From Gammaproteobacteria bacterium (lineage in GTDB: Bacteria; Pseudomonadota; Gammaproteobacteria; Pseudomonadales; Halieaceae), in contig QNFR01000006.1 of the NCBI GenBank assembly GCA_003646405.1, positions 1 to 45,958 of the forward strand: a stretch of 45,958 nucleotides of DNA. The letters run 5' to 3'. The translations under genes and the position numbers were made by a program. The notes under the pieces are model-generated. The model had not been told where the DNA came from, did no database searches, and worked only from the letters and a program-made list of their open reading frames with translations. Within the stretch, counting starts at the first letter, position 1; the number at the start of each line of letters is the position of its first letter. Positions 1 to 9,469 of this stretch are shown here, one piece after another.

Positions 1-146
1 CTGCCATTGGTCGGTACACTGGTGCGATTTCCTGACATAGGTCCAGAGCCTGCCCCGCTTTATCGGGCACTATACCGGCGAAAACGCGCCTTACCGGTGG
101 CATCTGGCGATTCGCTGAATGTTACATTATGAGTGACGAGGTACAC
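1..146. repeat. End of a MITE-like element, cut by the window edge
   Basis: Positions 115-146 are identical over 32 bases to the reverse complement of the terminal repeat at 12032-12063. The similarity continues inward in weaker form: a GCGAAAACGCG core at about 78-88 has a near-identical counterpart at about 12090-12100. The region also holds a small hairpin (GCCCCG/CGGGC, about 53-68). The other end lies outside the window, so size and orientation are unknown. Only 45 bases separate it from efp, so the efp promoter must lie in that gap or inside the element. Confidence 0.75.
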
Positions 147-191
147 TGAGGTATCATTAGCGCCCTTTTTAAATAATAGAACGAGAGCATC

Positions 192-761
192 ATGGCGAAC
201 TACTCCACCAACGAGTTCCGCTCGGGCCTAAAAGTCATGCTGGATGGCGATCCTTGTAGCATTCTTGATAATGAGTTCGTGAAACCCGGCAAAGGGCAGG
301 CCTTCAACCGGGTGAAACTGCGCAACTTGAAGACCGGGCGACAGTGGGAGCGCACCTTCAAATCCGGGGAGAGCCTGGAGGGGGCGGATGTTATGGACCG
401 CACCATGGAATATCTCTATACCGATGGTGAGTTCTGGCATTTCATGGAGCCTGATACCTTCGAACAGCACCAGGCTGACGCCAAGGCTGTAGGCGATGCG
501 CGCTTGTGGCTGAAAGAACAAGATAAGTGTGAAGTCACACTCTACAACGGTGCGCCGCTGTCAATCGCACCGCCCAACTTTGTCGAACTGGAAGTTGTTG
601 AGACCGATCCGGGCCTCAAGGGCGACACAGCCAGCGGCGGCACCAAGCCGGCCACGCTAAGTACTGGCGCTGTGGTAAAGGTCCCTCTGTTTCTCAGCCA
701 GGGTGAGGTGATTCGCGTTGATACCCGCACCGGTGAATACCAGGGTCGCGCCAGCAAGTAG
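192..761 (+). CDS. efp: Elongation factor P
   Basis: EF-P binds the ribosome between the P and E sites and relieves stalling at consecutive prolines. The 189-residue protein has the full family length with KOW, central OB and C-terminal OB domains. The loop [11 protein letters not shown] places the modifiable lysine at K34, the same position as in E. coli EF-P, where EpmA attaches beta-lysine. The ATG at 192 follows a purine-rich GAACGAGAG. The next gene, epmA, encodes the modifying ligase and overlaps the efp stop by one base, so the two are very likely translationally coupled. EpmB, which makes beta-lysine, is not in this window. Confidence 0.97.
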   Translation: MANYSTNEFRSGLKVMLDGDPCSILDNEFVKPGKGQAFNRVKLRNLKTGRQWERTFKSGESLEGADVMDRTMEYLYTDGEFWHFMEPDTFEQHQADAKAVGDARLWLKEQDKCEVTLYNGAPLSIAPPNFVELEVVETDPGLKGDTASGGTKPATLSTGAVVKVPLFLSQGEVIRVDTRTGEYQGRASK

Positions 762-1714
762 TGGACTGGCAGCCGACCGCGGGCATAGGGCGGATCCGGG
801 CACGGGCGGCCCTGCTGTGCAAGCTGCGCCAGTTTTTTGCTGCGCGCGGCATCCTTGAAGTCGAGACGCCTCTGCTGTGTGTGAGCGGTGTCACCGATCC
901 GGCTATAGAGCCATTAATGGTTGAGCAGGGTGTCTCCCTGCGCCAGCCGCGATACCTGCAGACATCCCCTGAGTATGCAATGAAACGCCTGCTGGCCGCC
1001 TACGGTGAGTCCGTCTTCCAGATTGGCAAGGCCTTTCGCGACGGGGAAGTCGGTGCCCGCCACAATCCGGAGTTCACTCTGCTGGAATGGTACCGCCCGG
1101 GATTTGGGCAGCACCAGCTAATGGATGAGGTAGCTGACCTGGTGCGCCTCTGCCTGGGTGAGCGACCACTGCACAAGCGCAGTTACCGCCAGCTATTCCT
1201 GGATTTACTTGAGATAGACCCTTGCACTGCCTCCATTGACCAGTTGCAAGCTGTTGCCCGTGAACAGCTTGATCCGGGTAGCCTGTCTGGCGATCGAGAT
1301 TTGTGGCTGGATCTGTTGATGAGCCACTTGATTGAGCCGCAACTCGCCGTGCTGGGGATGTGTTTTGTCTATGATTACCCGGCTTCCCAGGCGGCGCTGT
1401 CGTGTCTCGTCCCGGCTGATGATGTCATTGTCGGCCAGCGTTTTGAGTTGTATGTGGACGGTATGGAGTTGGCCAACGGTTATTTTGAGCTCACTGATGC
1501 GGCTGAGCAGCGGCAACGGTTTGAGCAGGATAATTTACGACGGCGGGAACATGGACTGTCTGAGCGGCCGCTGGATGAGCGCCTGTTGGCGGCTATGTCC
1601 CACGGCTTGCCAAGTTGTAGCGGGGTCGCGCTGGGGGTTGATCGGTTGTTGATGTTGGTGACAGGGGTATCGGATATCCGGGAAGTGCTGGCTTTCGATT
1701 GGGAACGCAGCTGA
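761..1714 (+). CDS. epmA: EF-P beta-lysylation ligase EpmA
   Basis: EpmA is a class II lysyl-tRNA synthetase paralogue that attaches (R)-beta-lysine to K34 of EF-P instead of charging tRNA. The 317 residues are a catalytic domain only, without the N-terminal anticodon-binding domain of LysS. Class II motifs are visible: motif 2 around FRDGEVGARHNPEFTLLEWY (about residues 92-111) and motif 3 in the C-terminal GVALGVDRLLML. The start is a GTG whose G is the last base of the efp TAG stop. The neighbour strongly supports EpmA over a truncated LysS. No terminator is obvious after it. Confidence 0.95.
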   Translation: MDWQPTAGIGRIRARAALLCKLRQFFAARGILEVETPLLCVSGVTDPAIEPLMVEQGVSLRQPRYLQTSPEYAMKRLLAAYGESVFQIGKAFRDGEVGARHNPEFTLLEWYRPGFGQHQLMDEVADLVRLCLGERPLHKRSYRQLFLDLLEIDPCTASIDQLQAVAREQLDPGSLSGDRDLWLDLLMSHLIEPQLAVLGMCFVYDYPASQAALSCLVPADDVIVGQRFELYVDGMELANGYFELTDAAEQRQRFEQDNLRRREHGLSERPLDERLLAAMSHGLPSCSGVALGVDRLLMLVTGVSDIREVLAFDWERS

Positions 1715-1956
1715 CTCGATTTCTTGGACGGCACTTTATTGTCCCGATCCGCACAGCGGAACTCACACTACGGACCTGCCATCTGGTGTTGTTCACTTAA
1801 CACCGCTGGCCCGTAACCGGCGATGAATTCTATGGTCGAGATTCAGTGAATGAATAGTGGTCATTGTTCCAGCGACGTGACAGCTGTGCTACAGTCGCCG
1901 GTGCCTGAGATGACTGGCAGTCAAAACATACAATAAATACGGGGGTACACACCGCT

Positions 1957-3099
1957 ATGCGCATCGCCATTCCCAAGGAAACCCACCCGGGAGAAAACCG
2001 GGTACCGATCACGCCTGATCATGCCAAGAAGTTGTGCAAGCTGGGTGCCAGCCTGGTTATCGAATCCGGTCTGGGGGCCGGTTCCGGTTTCACTGATGCT
2101 GAATACACCGAAGCCGGTGCCACCGTTTCCCAGGATCGCGCGGAGCTGTTCGGCAGCGCCGATCTGCTGCTGCGATTGCGTAAGCCGGAGCTGGAAGAGG
2201 TCAAGCTGATGCAGCGCGGCTGTATCCATATCAGCTACCTGGACCCCTTCAACGAACACGAGTTGGTCAATGCGTTGAAGGAGCAGGGCGTGACTGCCCT
2301 CAGTATGGAAATGATTCCCCGTACCACCCGCAGCCAGAAGATGGATGCTCTGAGTTCCCAGGCCAACTTGGCGGGCTATGTGATGGTCATAGAGGCGGCA
2401 ACGCACTTGCCGCGTATCTTTCCCATGATGATGACGCCGGCGGGCACCCTCAAGCCCGCCAACGTGTTCGTTATCGGCGCCGGAGTGGCGGGCCTGCAGG
2501 CCATCGCCACCGCCAAGCGTTTGGGCGCCAAAGTCACCGCTTTCGACACCCGTCCGGTGGTGGCGGAACAGGTGCAGTCCCTGGGCGCCAAGTTCCTGGA
2601 GATCGATCTGGGCGAGACCGGCGAAACCGCCGGTGGCTATGCCAAGGAGCTGACTCCGGAGCAGGTGGCCATACAGCGCCAGGCCCAGAAGGACGTTATC
2701 GCCAAATCCGACGTGGTGATTACCACCGCCCAGGTATTCGGTCGCAAACCACCGGTGCTGGTCACCAGAGACATGGTCGAGGGCATGGCCCCCGGCTCGG
2801 TTATTGTCGATATGGCCGCTGAAACCGGCGGCAATGTCGAGGGCTCGGTGCCCAATGAGATTGTGGAGTGGGCCGGCGTCACCATTATTGGCAAGGGTAA
2901 CCTGGCCGGTGAAGTGGCCCGCGACGCCAGTCAGATGTATTCCTCCAACCTGTTCAACCTGGTGGAAGACAACTGGCATGAAGAACAACACATGTTTGCG
3001 GTGGATTTCGAACACGATATTCTACCCGGCTGCATCATCACCCACGGTGGTGAAGTGGTAAACGAAACCATCAAGAACATTCTGGAAGGGGGTGCCTGA
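1957..3099 (+). CDS. pntAA: NAD(P) transhydrogenase subunit alpha, part 1
   Basis: This is the soluble NAD(H)-binding domain I of the proton-translocating transhydrogenase, which drives NADPH formation from NADH with the proton gradient. The 380 residues start MRIAIPKETHPGENRVP, a signature of the alanine dehydrogenase/PntA family. They contain a Rossmann motif GAGVAGLQAIATAKRLGA near residue 172. In E. coli the alpha subunit is one chain that includes membrane helices. Here the helices are encoded by the next gene, giving the three-gene form common in many proteobacteria. The 242-base upstream gap holds a TACAAT hexamer at 1929-1934 without a convincing -35 box. Confidence 0.96.
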   Translation: MRIAIPKETHPGENRVPITPDHAKKLCKLGASLVIESGLGAGSGFTDAEYTEAGATVSQDRAELFGSADLLLRLRKPELEEVKLMQRGCIHISYLDPFNEHELVNALKEQGVTALSMEMIPRTTRSQKMDALSSQANLAGYVMVIEAATHLPRIFPMMMTPAGTLKPANVFVIGAGVAGLQAIATAKRLGAKVTAFDTRPVVAEQVQSLGAKFLEIDLGETGETAGGYAKELTPEQVAIQRQAQKDVIAKSDVVITTAQVFGRKPPVLVTRDMVEGMAPGSVIVDMAAETGGNVEGSVPNEIVEWAGVTIIGKGNLAGEVARDASQMYSSNLFNLVEDNWHEEQHMFAVDFEHDILPGCIITHGGEVVNETIKNILEGGA

Positions 3100-3100
3100 C

Positions 3101-3388
3101 ATGATACCTGCAGAAATTTTCCTGACATTTATCCTGATGTTGTCCATTTTCCTGGGCTTCGAACTGATCAGTAAGGTGCCGGCGACCCTGCATACGCCAC
3201 TGATGTCCGGCGCCAACGCCATCTCGGGTATTACCGTGGTGGGCGCGATTAGCCTGGCCGGTACCGGTCAGCATGATCTGGCCAACTGGCTGGGCGCGGC
3301 GGCGGTAGCTCTTGCCTCCATCAATGTGGTGGGTGGTTACCTAGTTACCGACCGCATGCTCGCCATGTTCAAGAAGAAGGAGGGCTAG
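3101..3388 (+). CDS. pntAB: NAD(P) transhydrogenase subunit alpha, part 2 (membrane)
   Basis: This 95-residue protein provides the membrane helices that complete the alpha subunit. Three to four hydrophobic segments are visible, beginning at EIFLTFILMLSIFLGFEL, followed by the conserved LHTPLMSGANAISGITVVGA. I chose the ATG at 3101 over the in-frame GTG at 3092. A strong GGAAGGGGG lies 8 bases upstream of the ATG, while the GTG would sit inside it. The gene begins one base after the pntAA stop and ends 5 bases before pntB, so the three form one operon. Confidence 0.95.
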   Translation: MIPAEIFLTFILMLSIFLGFELISKVPATLHTPLMSGANAISGITVVGAISLAGTGQHDLANWLGAAAVALASINVVGGYLVTDRMLAMFKKKEG

Positions 3389-3393
3389 GCGCT

Positions 3394-4746
3394 ATGGATA
3401 TTCTGATTCAATTTGCTTACGTTGTATCCGCAGCCCTGTTTATCTATGGCTTGAAACAGCTGGGCTCTCCGGCAACCGCCAGGCGCGGCAATTCGATCTC
3501 GGCACTGGGTATGTTGTTAGCTGTAGTGGCGGCCCTGCTGGACCAGGGCATTGTCGACTTTCAGTGGATTGTCTTCGGTTTCGTTATCGGCGGCGCCATT
3601 GGCGGCGCGGCGGCGCGCATGGTGCAGATGACCGCCATGCCGGAAATGGTAGCCCTGTTCAATGGTTTTGGCGGTCTGGCCAGTCTGTTGGTAGGCTGGG
3701 CGGCATTTAGCCCGTCCTCCGAGACTTTCACACTGGTGACGATTATCTTGTCCATCCTGATTGGTGGCGTGACGTTTACCGGCAGCATGGTTGCCTATGG
3801 CAAGCTCAGTGAGAAAATTGACAGTGGTGCGGTCCTGTTCAACGGCCAACAGGTGGTCAACAGCCTGATCGTACTGGGCATCGTGCTCAGTGCGGTGATG
3901 TTTTGTGCCGGGTCGGGTGGCGGCTTTTGGCTGTTCCTGGTGATTACCCTGTCGTTGGTATTTGGCGTGATGGTGGTTATCCCCATCGGCGGCGCCGACA
4001 TGCCGGTGGTAATCTCCCTGTTGAACTCCTATTCCGGCCTGGCGGCGTGCGCCGCGGGTTTCGCGGTGGACAACAACGTCCTGATCGTGGCCGGTTCCCT
4101 GGTGGGCGCCTCGGGCATTGTCCTGACCCAGATCATGTGTAAGGCGATGAACCGCTCCCTGGGCAATGTACTGTTCAGCGGTTTTGGCAGTGGCAAGGTG
4201 GAAGAGAGTACAGTCGAGGGCGAGATCAAGCCCATCACTGTCGAAGACGCCTACTACGTGCTGGAAGCGGCGAGTAATGTGGCCATCGTGCCCGGTTACG
4301 GCATGGCGGTGGCGCAGGCCCAGCATGTGGTTAAGGAATTGACCGAACTCCTGGAACAAAATGGCACCGAGGTGAACTTCGGTATTCACCCGGTGGCGGG
4401 GCGTATGCCGGGCCATATGAACGTATTGCTCGCTGAAGCAGACGTGCCCTATGACCAGTTGCTGGAGATGGATGACATCAACCCGCGCATGGAGAACGTG
4501 GATGTGGCGATAGTGATCGGTGCCAATGACGTGGTGAATCCCGCGGCCCGGGAGTCGGAGTCCTCCCCGATCTACGGCATGCCGATAATCAATGTCGACT
4601 ATGCCCGCACGGTGTTCGTCTTGAAGCGCTCCATGGCTTCCGGCTTTGCCGGCATCGAGAACCCGTTGTTCTACAAGGACAACACGCGAATGCTGTTTGG
4701 CGATGCCAAGGATTCCATCGGCGGCCTGATTCGCGAATTCAACTGA
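3394..4746 (+). CDS. pntB: NAD(P) transhydrogenase subunit beta
   Basis: PntB carries the rest of the proton channel and the NADP(H)-binding domain III. The 450-residue chain has many hydrophobic helices in the first half. A soluble C-terminal domain follows with GYGMAVAQAQH and VAGRMPGHMNVLLAEADVPY, the NADP-binding signature of this family. Its length is typical. It closes the pnt operon and is followed 24 bases later by a strong terminator hairpin. A very long antisense reading frame across it is a composition artefact. Confidence 0.97.
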   Translation: MDILIQFAYVVSAALFIYGLKQLGSPATARRGNSISALGMLLAVVAALLDQGIVDFQWIVFGFVIGGAIGGAAARMVQMTAMPEMVALFNGFGGLASLLVGWAAFSPSSETFTLVTIILSILIGGVTFTGSMVAYGKLSEKIDSGAVLFNGQQVVNSLIVLGIVLSAVMFCAGSGGGFWLFLVITLSLVFGVMVVIPIGGADMPVVISLLNSYSGLAACAAGFAVDNNVLIVAGSLVGASGIVLTQIMCKAMNRSLGNVLFSGFGSGKVEESTVEGEIKPITVEDAYYVLEAASNVAIVPGYGMAVAQAQHVVKELTELLEQNGTEVNFGIHPVAGRMPGHMNVLLAEADVPYDQLLEMDDINPRMENVDVAIVIGANDVVNPAARESESSPIYGMPIINVDYARTVFVLKRSMASGFAGIENPLFYKDNTRMLFGDAKDSIGGLIREFN

Positions 4747-4770
4747 TCGATTAGCTTTAGAAATACTTTT

Positions 4771-4797
4771 AACGCCGGCCATTGTGCCGGCGTTTTT
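4771..4797 (+). terminator. Rho-independent terminator of the pnt operon
   Basis: AACGCCGGC and GCCGGCGTT form a perfect stem around a short CATTGT loop and run directly into a T tract. It sits 24 bases after the pntB stop. On the opposite strand the T run is weak, so it probably serves mainly the plus-strand operon. Confidence 0.9.
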
Positions 4798-4845
4798 GTC
4801 TGAGCGACAAAACCGGTCTGACAGCTGGAAGGTTGAGCGTGGCAC

Positions 4846-4984
4846 CATGCTGGAGTGGATCGGTATAGAGGCGCTGGTGGAGTCACTGGAGGTGATATCC
4901 ATGGCCTGCGAATCAGCTCGCGATAGTGGCGCCGGCAATGCGGAGTTTGTATCGCCTGAGGAGGCCCGGTATCGGGAGTGGTGA
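4846..4984 (+). CDS. Possible small protein, 45 residues
   Basis: An ATG at 4846 opens 45 codons giving an acidic peptide beginning MLEWIGIEALVESLEV. It lies between the pnt terminator and the convergent tatC gene. There is no strong ribosome-binding site (the nearest purine run, GGAAGG, is about 20 bases away), no recognised domain and no obvious promoter after the terminator. It may be a chance frame. I list it because it is the only reading frame in this 285-base gap. Confidence 0.2.
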
Positions 4985-5031
4985 AGGGAATCCTTCTGAC
5001 CCGGGGGTGTGTTCAAACGGATTAGAAGCCA

Positions 5032-5784
5032 TTAATTGTCTTCCGTTTCCGGGTTTTTTCGTTGGATAAAGCGTCCGAAAAATATCCCGACTTCAAACAG
5101 CATCCACATGGGTATGGCCAGCAATGCCTGAGATATGATATCGGGCGGGGTCAGCAACATGCCGAATATGAAGCAGCCAACGATGATATAGGGGCGCTTT
5201 TTCGCCAGGTCTTGCGGCGTGGTAATACCGGCCCATATCATCAGCACCGCGGCGATGGGGATTTCGAAGGCCAGCCCGAAGGCAAAAAACAGCTTCAATA
5301 CAAAATCCAGGTAGCTGTTGATATCGGTCATCATGGTGATATCTTCCGGCCCGGCGTTGGTAAAAAACAGGAATATCAGCGGAAACACCACGAAGTAGGC
5401 AAAAGACGCTCCCGCATAGAACAGCAAGACGCTGGACACCAGCAGGGGAATCGCCAGGCGCTTCTCATGTCTGTACATACCCGGGGCGATAAAGCTCCAT
5501 ATCTGGTACAGCACGTAGGGTATGGCCAGGAAGACCGCTGCCACCATGGTGAGCTTGAACGGTGTGAGGAAGGGCGAGGCGACCCCGGTGGCAATCATGG
5601 TCGACCCTTCGGGTAAGAGGGTGCGCAACGGCTCCGAGACGAAAGTGTAGATCTCGTTGGCGAAAGGAAACAGGCAGAGGAACATGATCAGCACGGCCAG
5701 TAGGGCCCGCAGTAGCTTATTGCGTAATTCAGTGAGATGAGCGATCAGTGGCAGTGGCTGGTCTGTGGCTTCGGGCTCGCTCAT
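5032..5784 (-). CDS. tatC: Sec-independent translocase subunit TatC
   Basis: TatC is the multi-spanning core of the twin-arginine translocase and recognises the RR signal peptide on folded exported proteins. The 250-residue protein begins with the typical short cytoplasmic [20 protein letters not shown]. It shows six hydrophobic segments and the conserved [12 protein letters not shown] loop. It overlaps the tatB stop by 4 bases (ATGA) and is the last gene of tatABC. No hairpin with a T run is visible immediately downstream on this strand. Confidence 0.97.
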   Translation of the reverse strand: MSEPEATDQPLPLIAHLTELRNKLLRALLAVLIMFLCLFPFANEIYTFVSEPLRTLLPEGSTMIATGVASPFLTPFKLTMVAAVFLAIPYVLYQIWSFIAPGMYRHEKRLAIPLLVSSVLLFYAGASFAYFVVFPLIFLFFTNAGPEDITMMTDINSYLDFVLKLFFAFGLAFEIPIAAVLMIWAGITTPQDLAKKRPYIIVGCFIFGMLLTPPDIISQALLAIPMWMLFEVGIFFGRFIQRKNPETEDN

Positions 5785-6116
5785 TCGATGCTTTTTTCCT
5801 GCGATAATTCCGTGTTATCGGGGGTGGGAGTGTCCTCTGGTGCAGGTTGGGAGAGCGAGTCGGTGGCGCCCTGAATATCCTGTCCGATACCTTCAGTATG
5901 TTTCTTGAACTGTTCGCCGGTGTTGCGTAATTCCTGCATTACCGAGTCGTTGTGTAACTCCTGCTGTACTTCCTGTTTGATGTCATTAAAGCCGCGTTTG
6001 ATGCGGTTCAGCCACAGGCTTGCCGTCCGAATCGTTCCCGGAAGGCGCTCTGGTCCAATGACCAACAGGCCCACCACCGCGATGATGACAAGCTCGGCAA
6101 AACCTATGTCGAACAT
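5781..6116 (-). CDS. tatB: Sec-independent translocase subunit TatB
   Basis: TatB partners TatC in the substrate receptor complex. The 111-residue protein opens [26 protein letters not shown], with a single N-terminal membrane helix and the conserved Glu and Gly-Pro hinge. An amphipathic helix and a low-complexity acidic/proline tail follow. The Phe-Asp-Ile-Gly-Phe N-terminus separates it from TatA. It lies between tatA (7-base gap) and tatC (4-base overlap). Confidence 0.96.
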   Translation of the reverse strand: MFDIGFAELVIIAVVGLLVIGPERLPGTIRTASLWLNRIKRGFNDIKQEVQQELHNDSVMQELRNTGEQFKKHTEGIGQDIQGATDSLSQPAPEDTPTPDNTELSQEKSIE

Positions 6117-6123
6117 TCAGGCT

Positions 6124-6339
6124 CTACTTTTCCTTGGCGGCATCATCGGCAGCGTTGCCCGGCTGCTCTTCGTCTCCCGGCTTCGTGGCTTCACCGTCGT
6201 CTGACATGGTCTTGCGAAAGCCTTTCACTGCGCTGCCCAGATCACTGCCCAGTGTGCGCAGCCGTTTGGTGCCGAACAACATGATGACAATCGCCAGTAT
6301 GATCAATAATTGCCAGATACTAATTCCACCGATACCCAT
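6124..6339 (-). CDS. tatA: Sec-independent translocase subunit TatA
   Basis: TatA oligomerises to form the passage for folded Tat substrates. The 71-residue protein has the N-terminal helix [22 protein letters not shown], the Phe-Gly hinge, an amphipathic helix with GSAVKGFRK, and an acidic tail. The ATG is preceded by an almost perfect AGGAGGT Shine-Dalgarno. This suggests a high translation rate, consistent with TatA being the most abundant Tat subunit. It sits 33 bases downstream of hisE in the same transcriptional direction. Confidence 0.97.
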   Translation of the reverse strand: MGIGGISIWQLLIILAIVIMLFGTKRLRTLGSDLGSAVKGFRKTMSDDGEATKPGDEEQPGNAADDAAKEK

Positions 6340-6372
6340 AATTACCTCCTGATACCTTTATTCCGTGCAGGG

Positions 6373-6702
6373 CTATTTGTTGCGCGCTGCCTTTTCCTCA
6401 AGCCCGGAGACACCAATACGGCTGTCCAGGCATTGAATCACTTCACTTATATCTATTTCCAGATGGGAAAGCATCACCATACTGTGAAACCATAAATCTG
6501 CTACCTCGCCGATAAGGGCGCTGCGATCTCCCCCCGATTGGGCGTCTTTGGCCGCCAGGATAACCTCGGTGGCCTCTTCTCCGACCTTTTCCAGGATCTT
6601 GTTCAGGCCCTTGTGATGCAGGCTCGCCACATAGGATTGCTTGGGGTCTGCCTGCCTGCGTGCCGCAAGGGTTGCCGCCAATTTGTCCAGCACATCGCTC
6701 AT
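6373..6702 (-). CDS. hisE: Phosphoribosyl-ATP pyrophosphatase
   Basis: HisE performs the second step of histidine synthesis, hydrolysing phosphoribosyl-ATP to phosphoribosyl-AMP. The 109-residue all-helical MazG-like protein carries [14 protein letters not shown] and [14 protein letters not shown], the acidic metal-binding helices of this family. In E. coli it is fused to HisI. Here the two are separate genes whose stop and start overlap by 4 bases. Its ribosome-binding site (AGGA, 7 bases before the ATG) lies next to the tandem repeat at the end of hisI. Confidence 0.96.
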   Translation of the reverse strand: MSDVLDKLAATLAARRQADPKQSYVASLHHKGLNKILEKVGEEATEVILAAKDAQSGGDRSALIGEVADLWFHSMVMLSHLEIDISEVIQCLDSRIGVSGLEEKAARNK

Positions 6703-7154
6703 GGCTTTTTCCTGGTTGAGGACTCTTTTTTGGTTGAGGACTCTTTCCTGGTTGAGGACTCTTTCCCGTAGATCTCATCGGGTCGTTTGAGGACCACGTC
6801 GGTGACTCGCCAATCACCGCTCTCCAGCACCCGGTAAAAACAACTGCGTCGTCCGGTGTGGCAGGCGATACCGCCGACCTGGTCAACTTTCATCAAGACT
6901 GTGTCCGCGTCGCAGTCGATGCGCAGTTCCTTCAACTGTTGTACGTGCCCCGATTCCTCGCCCTTGCGCCACAGGGCCTGGCGCGAGCGAGACCAGTAGA
7001 TGGCGCGGCCCTCCCTGATGGTTAGCTCCAGGGCATCGCTATTCATCCATGCGAGCATCAACACTTCACCGGTCTGCCAGTCCTGGGCAATGGCTGGAAC
7101 CAGCCCTTGCTCATTCCACCGGATCTCCCGTGTTACCGCGCTGGGCTCAGTCAT
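6699..7154 (-). CDS. hisI: Phosphoribosyl-AMP cyclohydrolase with a repeated tail
   Basis: HisI opens the adenine ring of phosphoribosyl-AMP, the third step of histidine synthesis. The core of about 130 residues has the conserved [18 protein letters not shown], the DCDAD metal site and the Zn-binding [11 protein letters not shown]. After the usual end the protein continues into [21 protein letters not shown], encoded by three 18-bp direct repeats, for a total of 151 residues. The tail is basic, polar and probably disordered. The ATGA overlap with hisE implies translational coupling. Confidence 0.96.
   Translation of the reverse strand: MTEPSAVTREIRWNEQGLVPAIAQDWQTGEVLMLAWMNSDALELTIREGRAIYWSRSRQALWRKGEESGHVQQLKELRIDCDADTVLMKVDQVGGIACHTGRRSCFYRVLESGDWRVTDVVLKRPDEIYGKESSTRKESSTKKESSTRKKP
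6713..6766. repeat. Three-copy 18-bp tandem repeat in the hisI 3' end
   Basis: The unit TGGTTGAGGACTCTTTCC (plus strand) occurs at 6713-6730, 6731-6748 and 6749-6766. The first copy differs only in its last two bases. Because 18 is a multiple of three, gain or loss of a unit keeps hisI in frame. On the coding strand the units carry GGAAAG-like purine runs just before the hisE start. Confidence 0.92.
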
Positions 7155-7193
7155 AACAATATTCCTGCTGGACGCGCATTATGGCACATATTT

Positions 7194-8837
7194 TCAGGTA
7201 CTCCTCGGCCACAGCAGACTTACCACCAGCCCCGCCAGTAGCCAACTGATAACGGGTGCGTCAGCCAACTGCTGCCAGGCGCCGGGGAACACACTGATAG
7301 CGGCTCCCGCACAGGCGATGGCTGCCACCAGATGACGGCGCCGTTGCTGGTTGTTTTCCTGATTCCGGTTCTGTAGTTCTTCCAGGCGTTGTTGCTGTTG
7401 GATAAAACGCTGTTCGACTTCGCGCGATTGCTGCAGGTTGTCCAGTATCACATCGGGTAGCTGCGGCAGTTGTTCCAGCCAGGACGGTGCATGGTGTTGC
7501 AGGCGCTTGAGTAACGACTGGGGCGAATAGCGTTCCTGTACCCACTCCTCCAGAAAGGGTTGCGCCGTATCCCACAAGTTGAGATCTGGGTACAACTGTC
7601 TGCCCAGGCCCTCGATATTTAGTAAAGTTTTCTGCAGTAACACCAGGGAGGGTTGTACTTCCATGTCGAAGCGACTGGCGGTGCGGAACAGGTAGATCAA
7701 TAACTGGCCAAAGGAAATTTCACTGATGGGACGTTCAAATATAGGCTCGCAGACCGCGCGCAGAGCCGATTCAAAGTCCTGTACCCGGGTTTGTGGTGGT
7801 ACCCAGCCGCACTCCACATGCAGCTGTGCCACCTCGCGGTAATCACGACGGAAAATGCCGAGCAGGTTACGGGCCAGGTAGTACTGGTCTGCGTCACTGA
7901 GGCTGCCGACAATGGCGCAGTCCACCGCAATATAAGTGGGATCGGCAGGGTCGGTGGCATCTACAAAAATATTGCCCGGATGCATATCCGCATGGAAAAA
8001 ACTGTCGCGAAACACCTGGGTGAAAAATATCTCCACCCCGCGCTCGCCCAGTACTTTGAAGTCGGTGCCTTGGGCGCGCAGGGCGTCCATGTCGGTTACC
8101 GGTATCCCTGAGATGCGCTCCATGGTGAATACATTGCGACAGGTGTAGTCCCAGTATACCTCTGGTATGTAGACCAGTTTGCTGTTCTCAAAATTGCGGC
8201 GCAGCTGGCAGGCGTTCGCAGCCTCCCGGCTCAGGTCCAACTCGTCCAGAATGACAAGCTTGTAGTCGGACACCACTTCCACCGGGCGCAGGCGTCGCCC
8301 GTCAGGCAGGTATTTGGCGACCAGTTTGGCCAGGGTAAACAGCAGCGCCAGGTCCTGACGGATGATCGGCTCGATATCCGGGCGCACGACTTTCACCACG
8401 GCCTTTTCCCCGCTGTGCAGTGTGGCTGTGTGCACTTGTGCCACGGATGCCGATGCCATGGGGGTGGGGTCGAATGCGGCGAACAGTTCTCCTACCGGCT
8501 TGCCCAACGCCTTTTCAATAATGGCAATGGACTGCTGCTCGGGGAAGGGGGGAACGTCGTCTTGTAACTTGGCCAGCTCATTGGCGATATCCTCGGGCAA
8601 CAGGTCGCGGCGGGTGGATAGCATCTGTCCAAACTTGATGAATACCGGGCCCAGTTCCTCCAGGGTGCGGCGCAGGCGCACGCCTCTGGACAGGTCCGGT
8701 GCCCGGTACAGGCGCCAGGGTGACAGAGCCATGGCGATCCGTGGCAGGGTGGGTAACAGCTCGATGTCAATGAACTCGTCCAGCCGGTAGCGACCCACGG
8801 TTCGCAGTATTGTGGCCAGGCGCCGGACACGAGACAT
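7194..8837 (-). CDS. ubiB: Ubiquinone biosynthesis ATPase/kinase-like UbiB
   Basis: UbiB is a membrane-bound atypical kinase-fold protein (ADCK/ABC1 family) required for ubiquinone synthesis. The conserved N-terminal [20 protein letters not shown] holds the KxGQ motif. [15 protein letters not shown] is the alanine-rich loop, and [11 protein letters not shown] is the catalytic segment. Two hydrophobic helices close the C-terminus. The frame is open upstream to 8924, but the ATG at 8837 ([10 protein letters not shown]) gives the normal length of about 547 residues and follows the ubiJ stop by one base. It sits between ubiJ and hisI, as in Pseudomonas. Confidence 0.96.
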   Translation of the reverse strand: MSRVRRLATILRTVGRYRLDEFIDIELLPTLPRIAMALSPWRLYRAPDLSRGVRLRRTLEELGPVFIKFGQMLSTRRDLLPEDIANELAKLQDDVPPFPEQQSIAIIEKALGKPVGELFAAFDPTPMASASVAQVHTATLHSGEKAVVKVVRPDIEPIIRQDLALLFTLAKLVAKYLPDGRRLRPVEVVSDYKLVILDELDLSREAANACQLRRNFENSKLVYIPEVYWDYTCRNVFTMERISGIPVTDMDALRAQGTDFKVLGERGVEIFFTQVFRDSFFHADMHPGNIFVDATDPADPTYIAVDCAIVGSLSDADQYYLARNLLGIFRRDYREVAQLHVECGWVPPQTRVQDFESALRAVCEPIFERPISEISFGQLLIYLFRTASRFDMEVQPSLVLLQKTLLNIEGLGRQLYPDLNLWDTAQPFLEEWVQERYSPQSLLKRLQHHAPSWLEQLPQLPDVILDNLQQSREVEQRFIQQQQRLEELQNRNQENNQQRRRHLVAAIACAGAAISVFPGAWQQLADAPVISWLLAGLVVSLLWPRST

Positions 8838-8838
8838 A

Positions 8839-9468
8839 TCAGGCTCGCACTTTCTGCAGGCGCTGGCGCAGGCGGCTTGTGCGCGACTGCAGGCGTTCGA
8901 CGCGCTGGCCAAGCTCCTGCACATCCCGGTAGAAATCCTCCAGTTCCAGGCGCGGCGGGGTTAATCTGGCCTCTTCATGGATAAACTCGTCCAGTTGCCG
9001 TGTCAGGCTGTCAGTCGCATGCCTGCCCCAGCTGAAAAGGGAACGCAACATCCGGGCCACCTGATGGCCTCCAACATCACCCAGGGTGGCTACCAACGGA
9101 GCTTCCCAGTCCATATCCAGTGTTGCCAGGATCTTCTGCAACTCGATCAGGGGACCGCTGTCGCCTTCCAGCTGCAATTGGCCATTGATCAGCATGGAGG
9201 TGGGGTCTGTCGCGGTGGCCAATTCGGTAAAGTCTGAGGCCTCTCCGCGGACACTGGTGGTTACCGGGCCATCGTAGAGACCCATGAGGCGAAACCCGTC
9301 GCCGCCCGGTTGTAAATAGATATCCAGTGGCGGTGCCGTGCAATGCAGGGCGAACACGCAGTCGCTCAGCTGCTCCAGTTCAGCCAGGCTGCCCGGTGCC
9401 AGTTCCAGAGTGCGGTTCAGTGCCGTTTCCAGTGCAGCCACGGCTGCCGTGTGCAAGGTGGGGTTCAT
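8839..9468 (-). CDS. ubiJ: Ubiquinone accessory factor UbiJ (SCP2 domain)
   Basis: UbiJ is a lipid-binding accessory factor that, with UbiK, organises the soluble Ubi complex for aerobic ubiquinone synthesis. The 209-residue protein has an SCP2-type sterol-carrier fold in its first 110 residues, recognisable from [20 protein letters not shown] and [22 protein letters not shown]-terminal coiled-coil follows ([18 protein letters not shown]), as expected for UbiJ. It starts 2 bases after ubiE and ends just before ubiB. The sequence is poorly conserved in this family, so context carries much of the call. Confidence 0.93.
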   Translation of the reverse strand: MNPTLHTAAVAALETALNRTLELAPGSLAELEQLSDCVFALHCTAPPLDIYLQPGGDGFRLMGLYDGPVTTSVRGEASDFTELATATDPTSMLINGQLQLEGDSGPLIELQKILATLDMDWEAPLVATLGDVGGHQVARMLRSLFSWGRHATDSLTRQLDEFIHEEARLTPPRLELEDFYRDVQELGQRVERLQSRTSRLRQRLQKVRA

Positions 9469-9469
9469 G

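Noticed and set aside
3517-5016. 499-codon antisense frame over pntB
   Set aside because: It is opposite a clear pntB, is His/Gln/Gly-rich and has no domain; similar long antisense frames over pntAA and gltD reflect codon bias.
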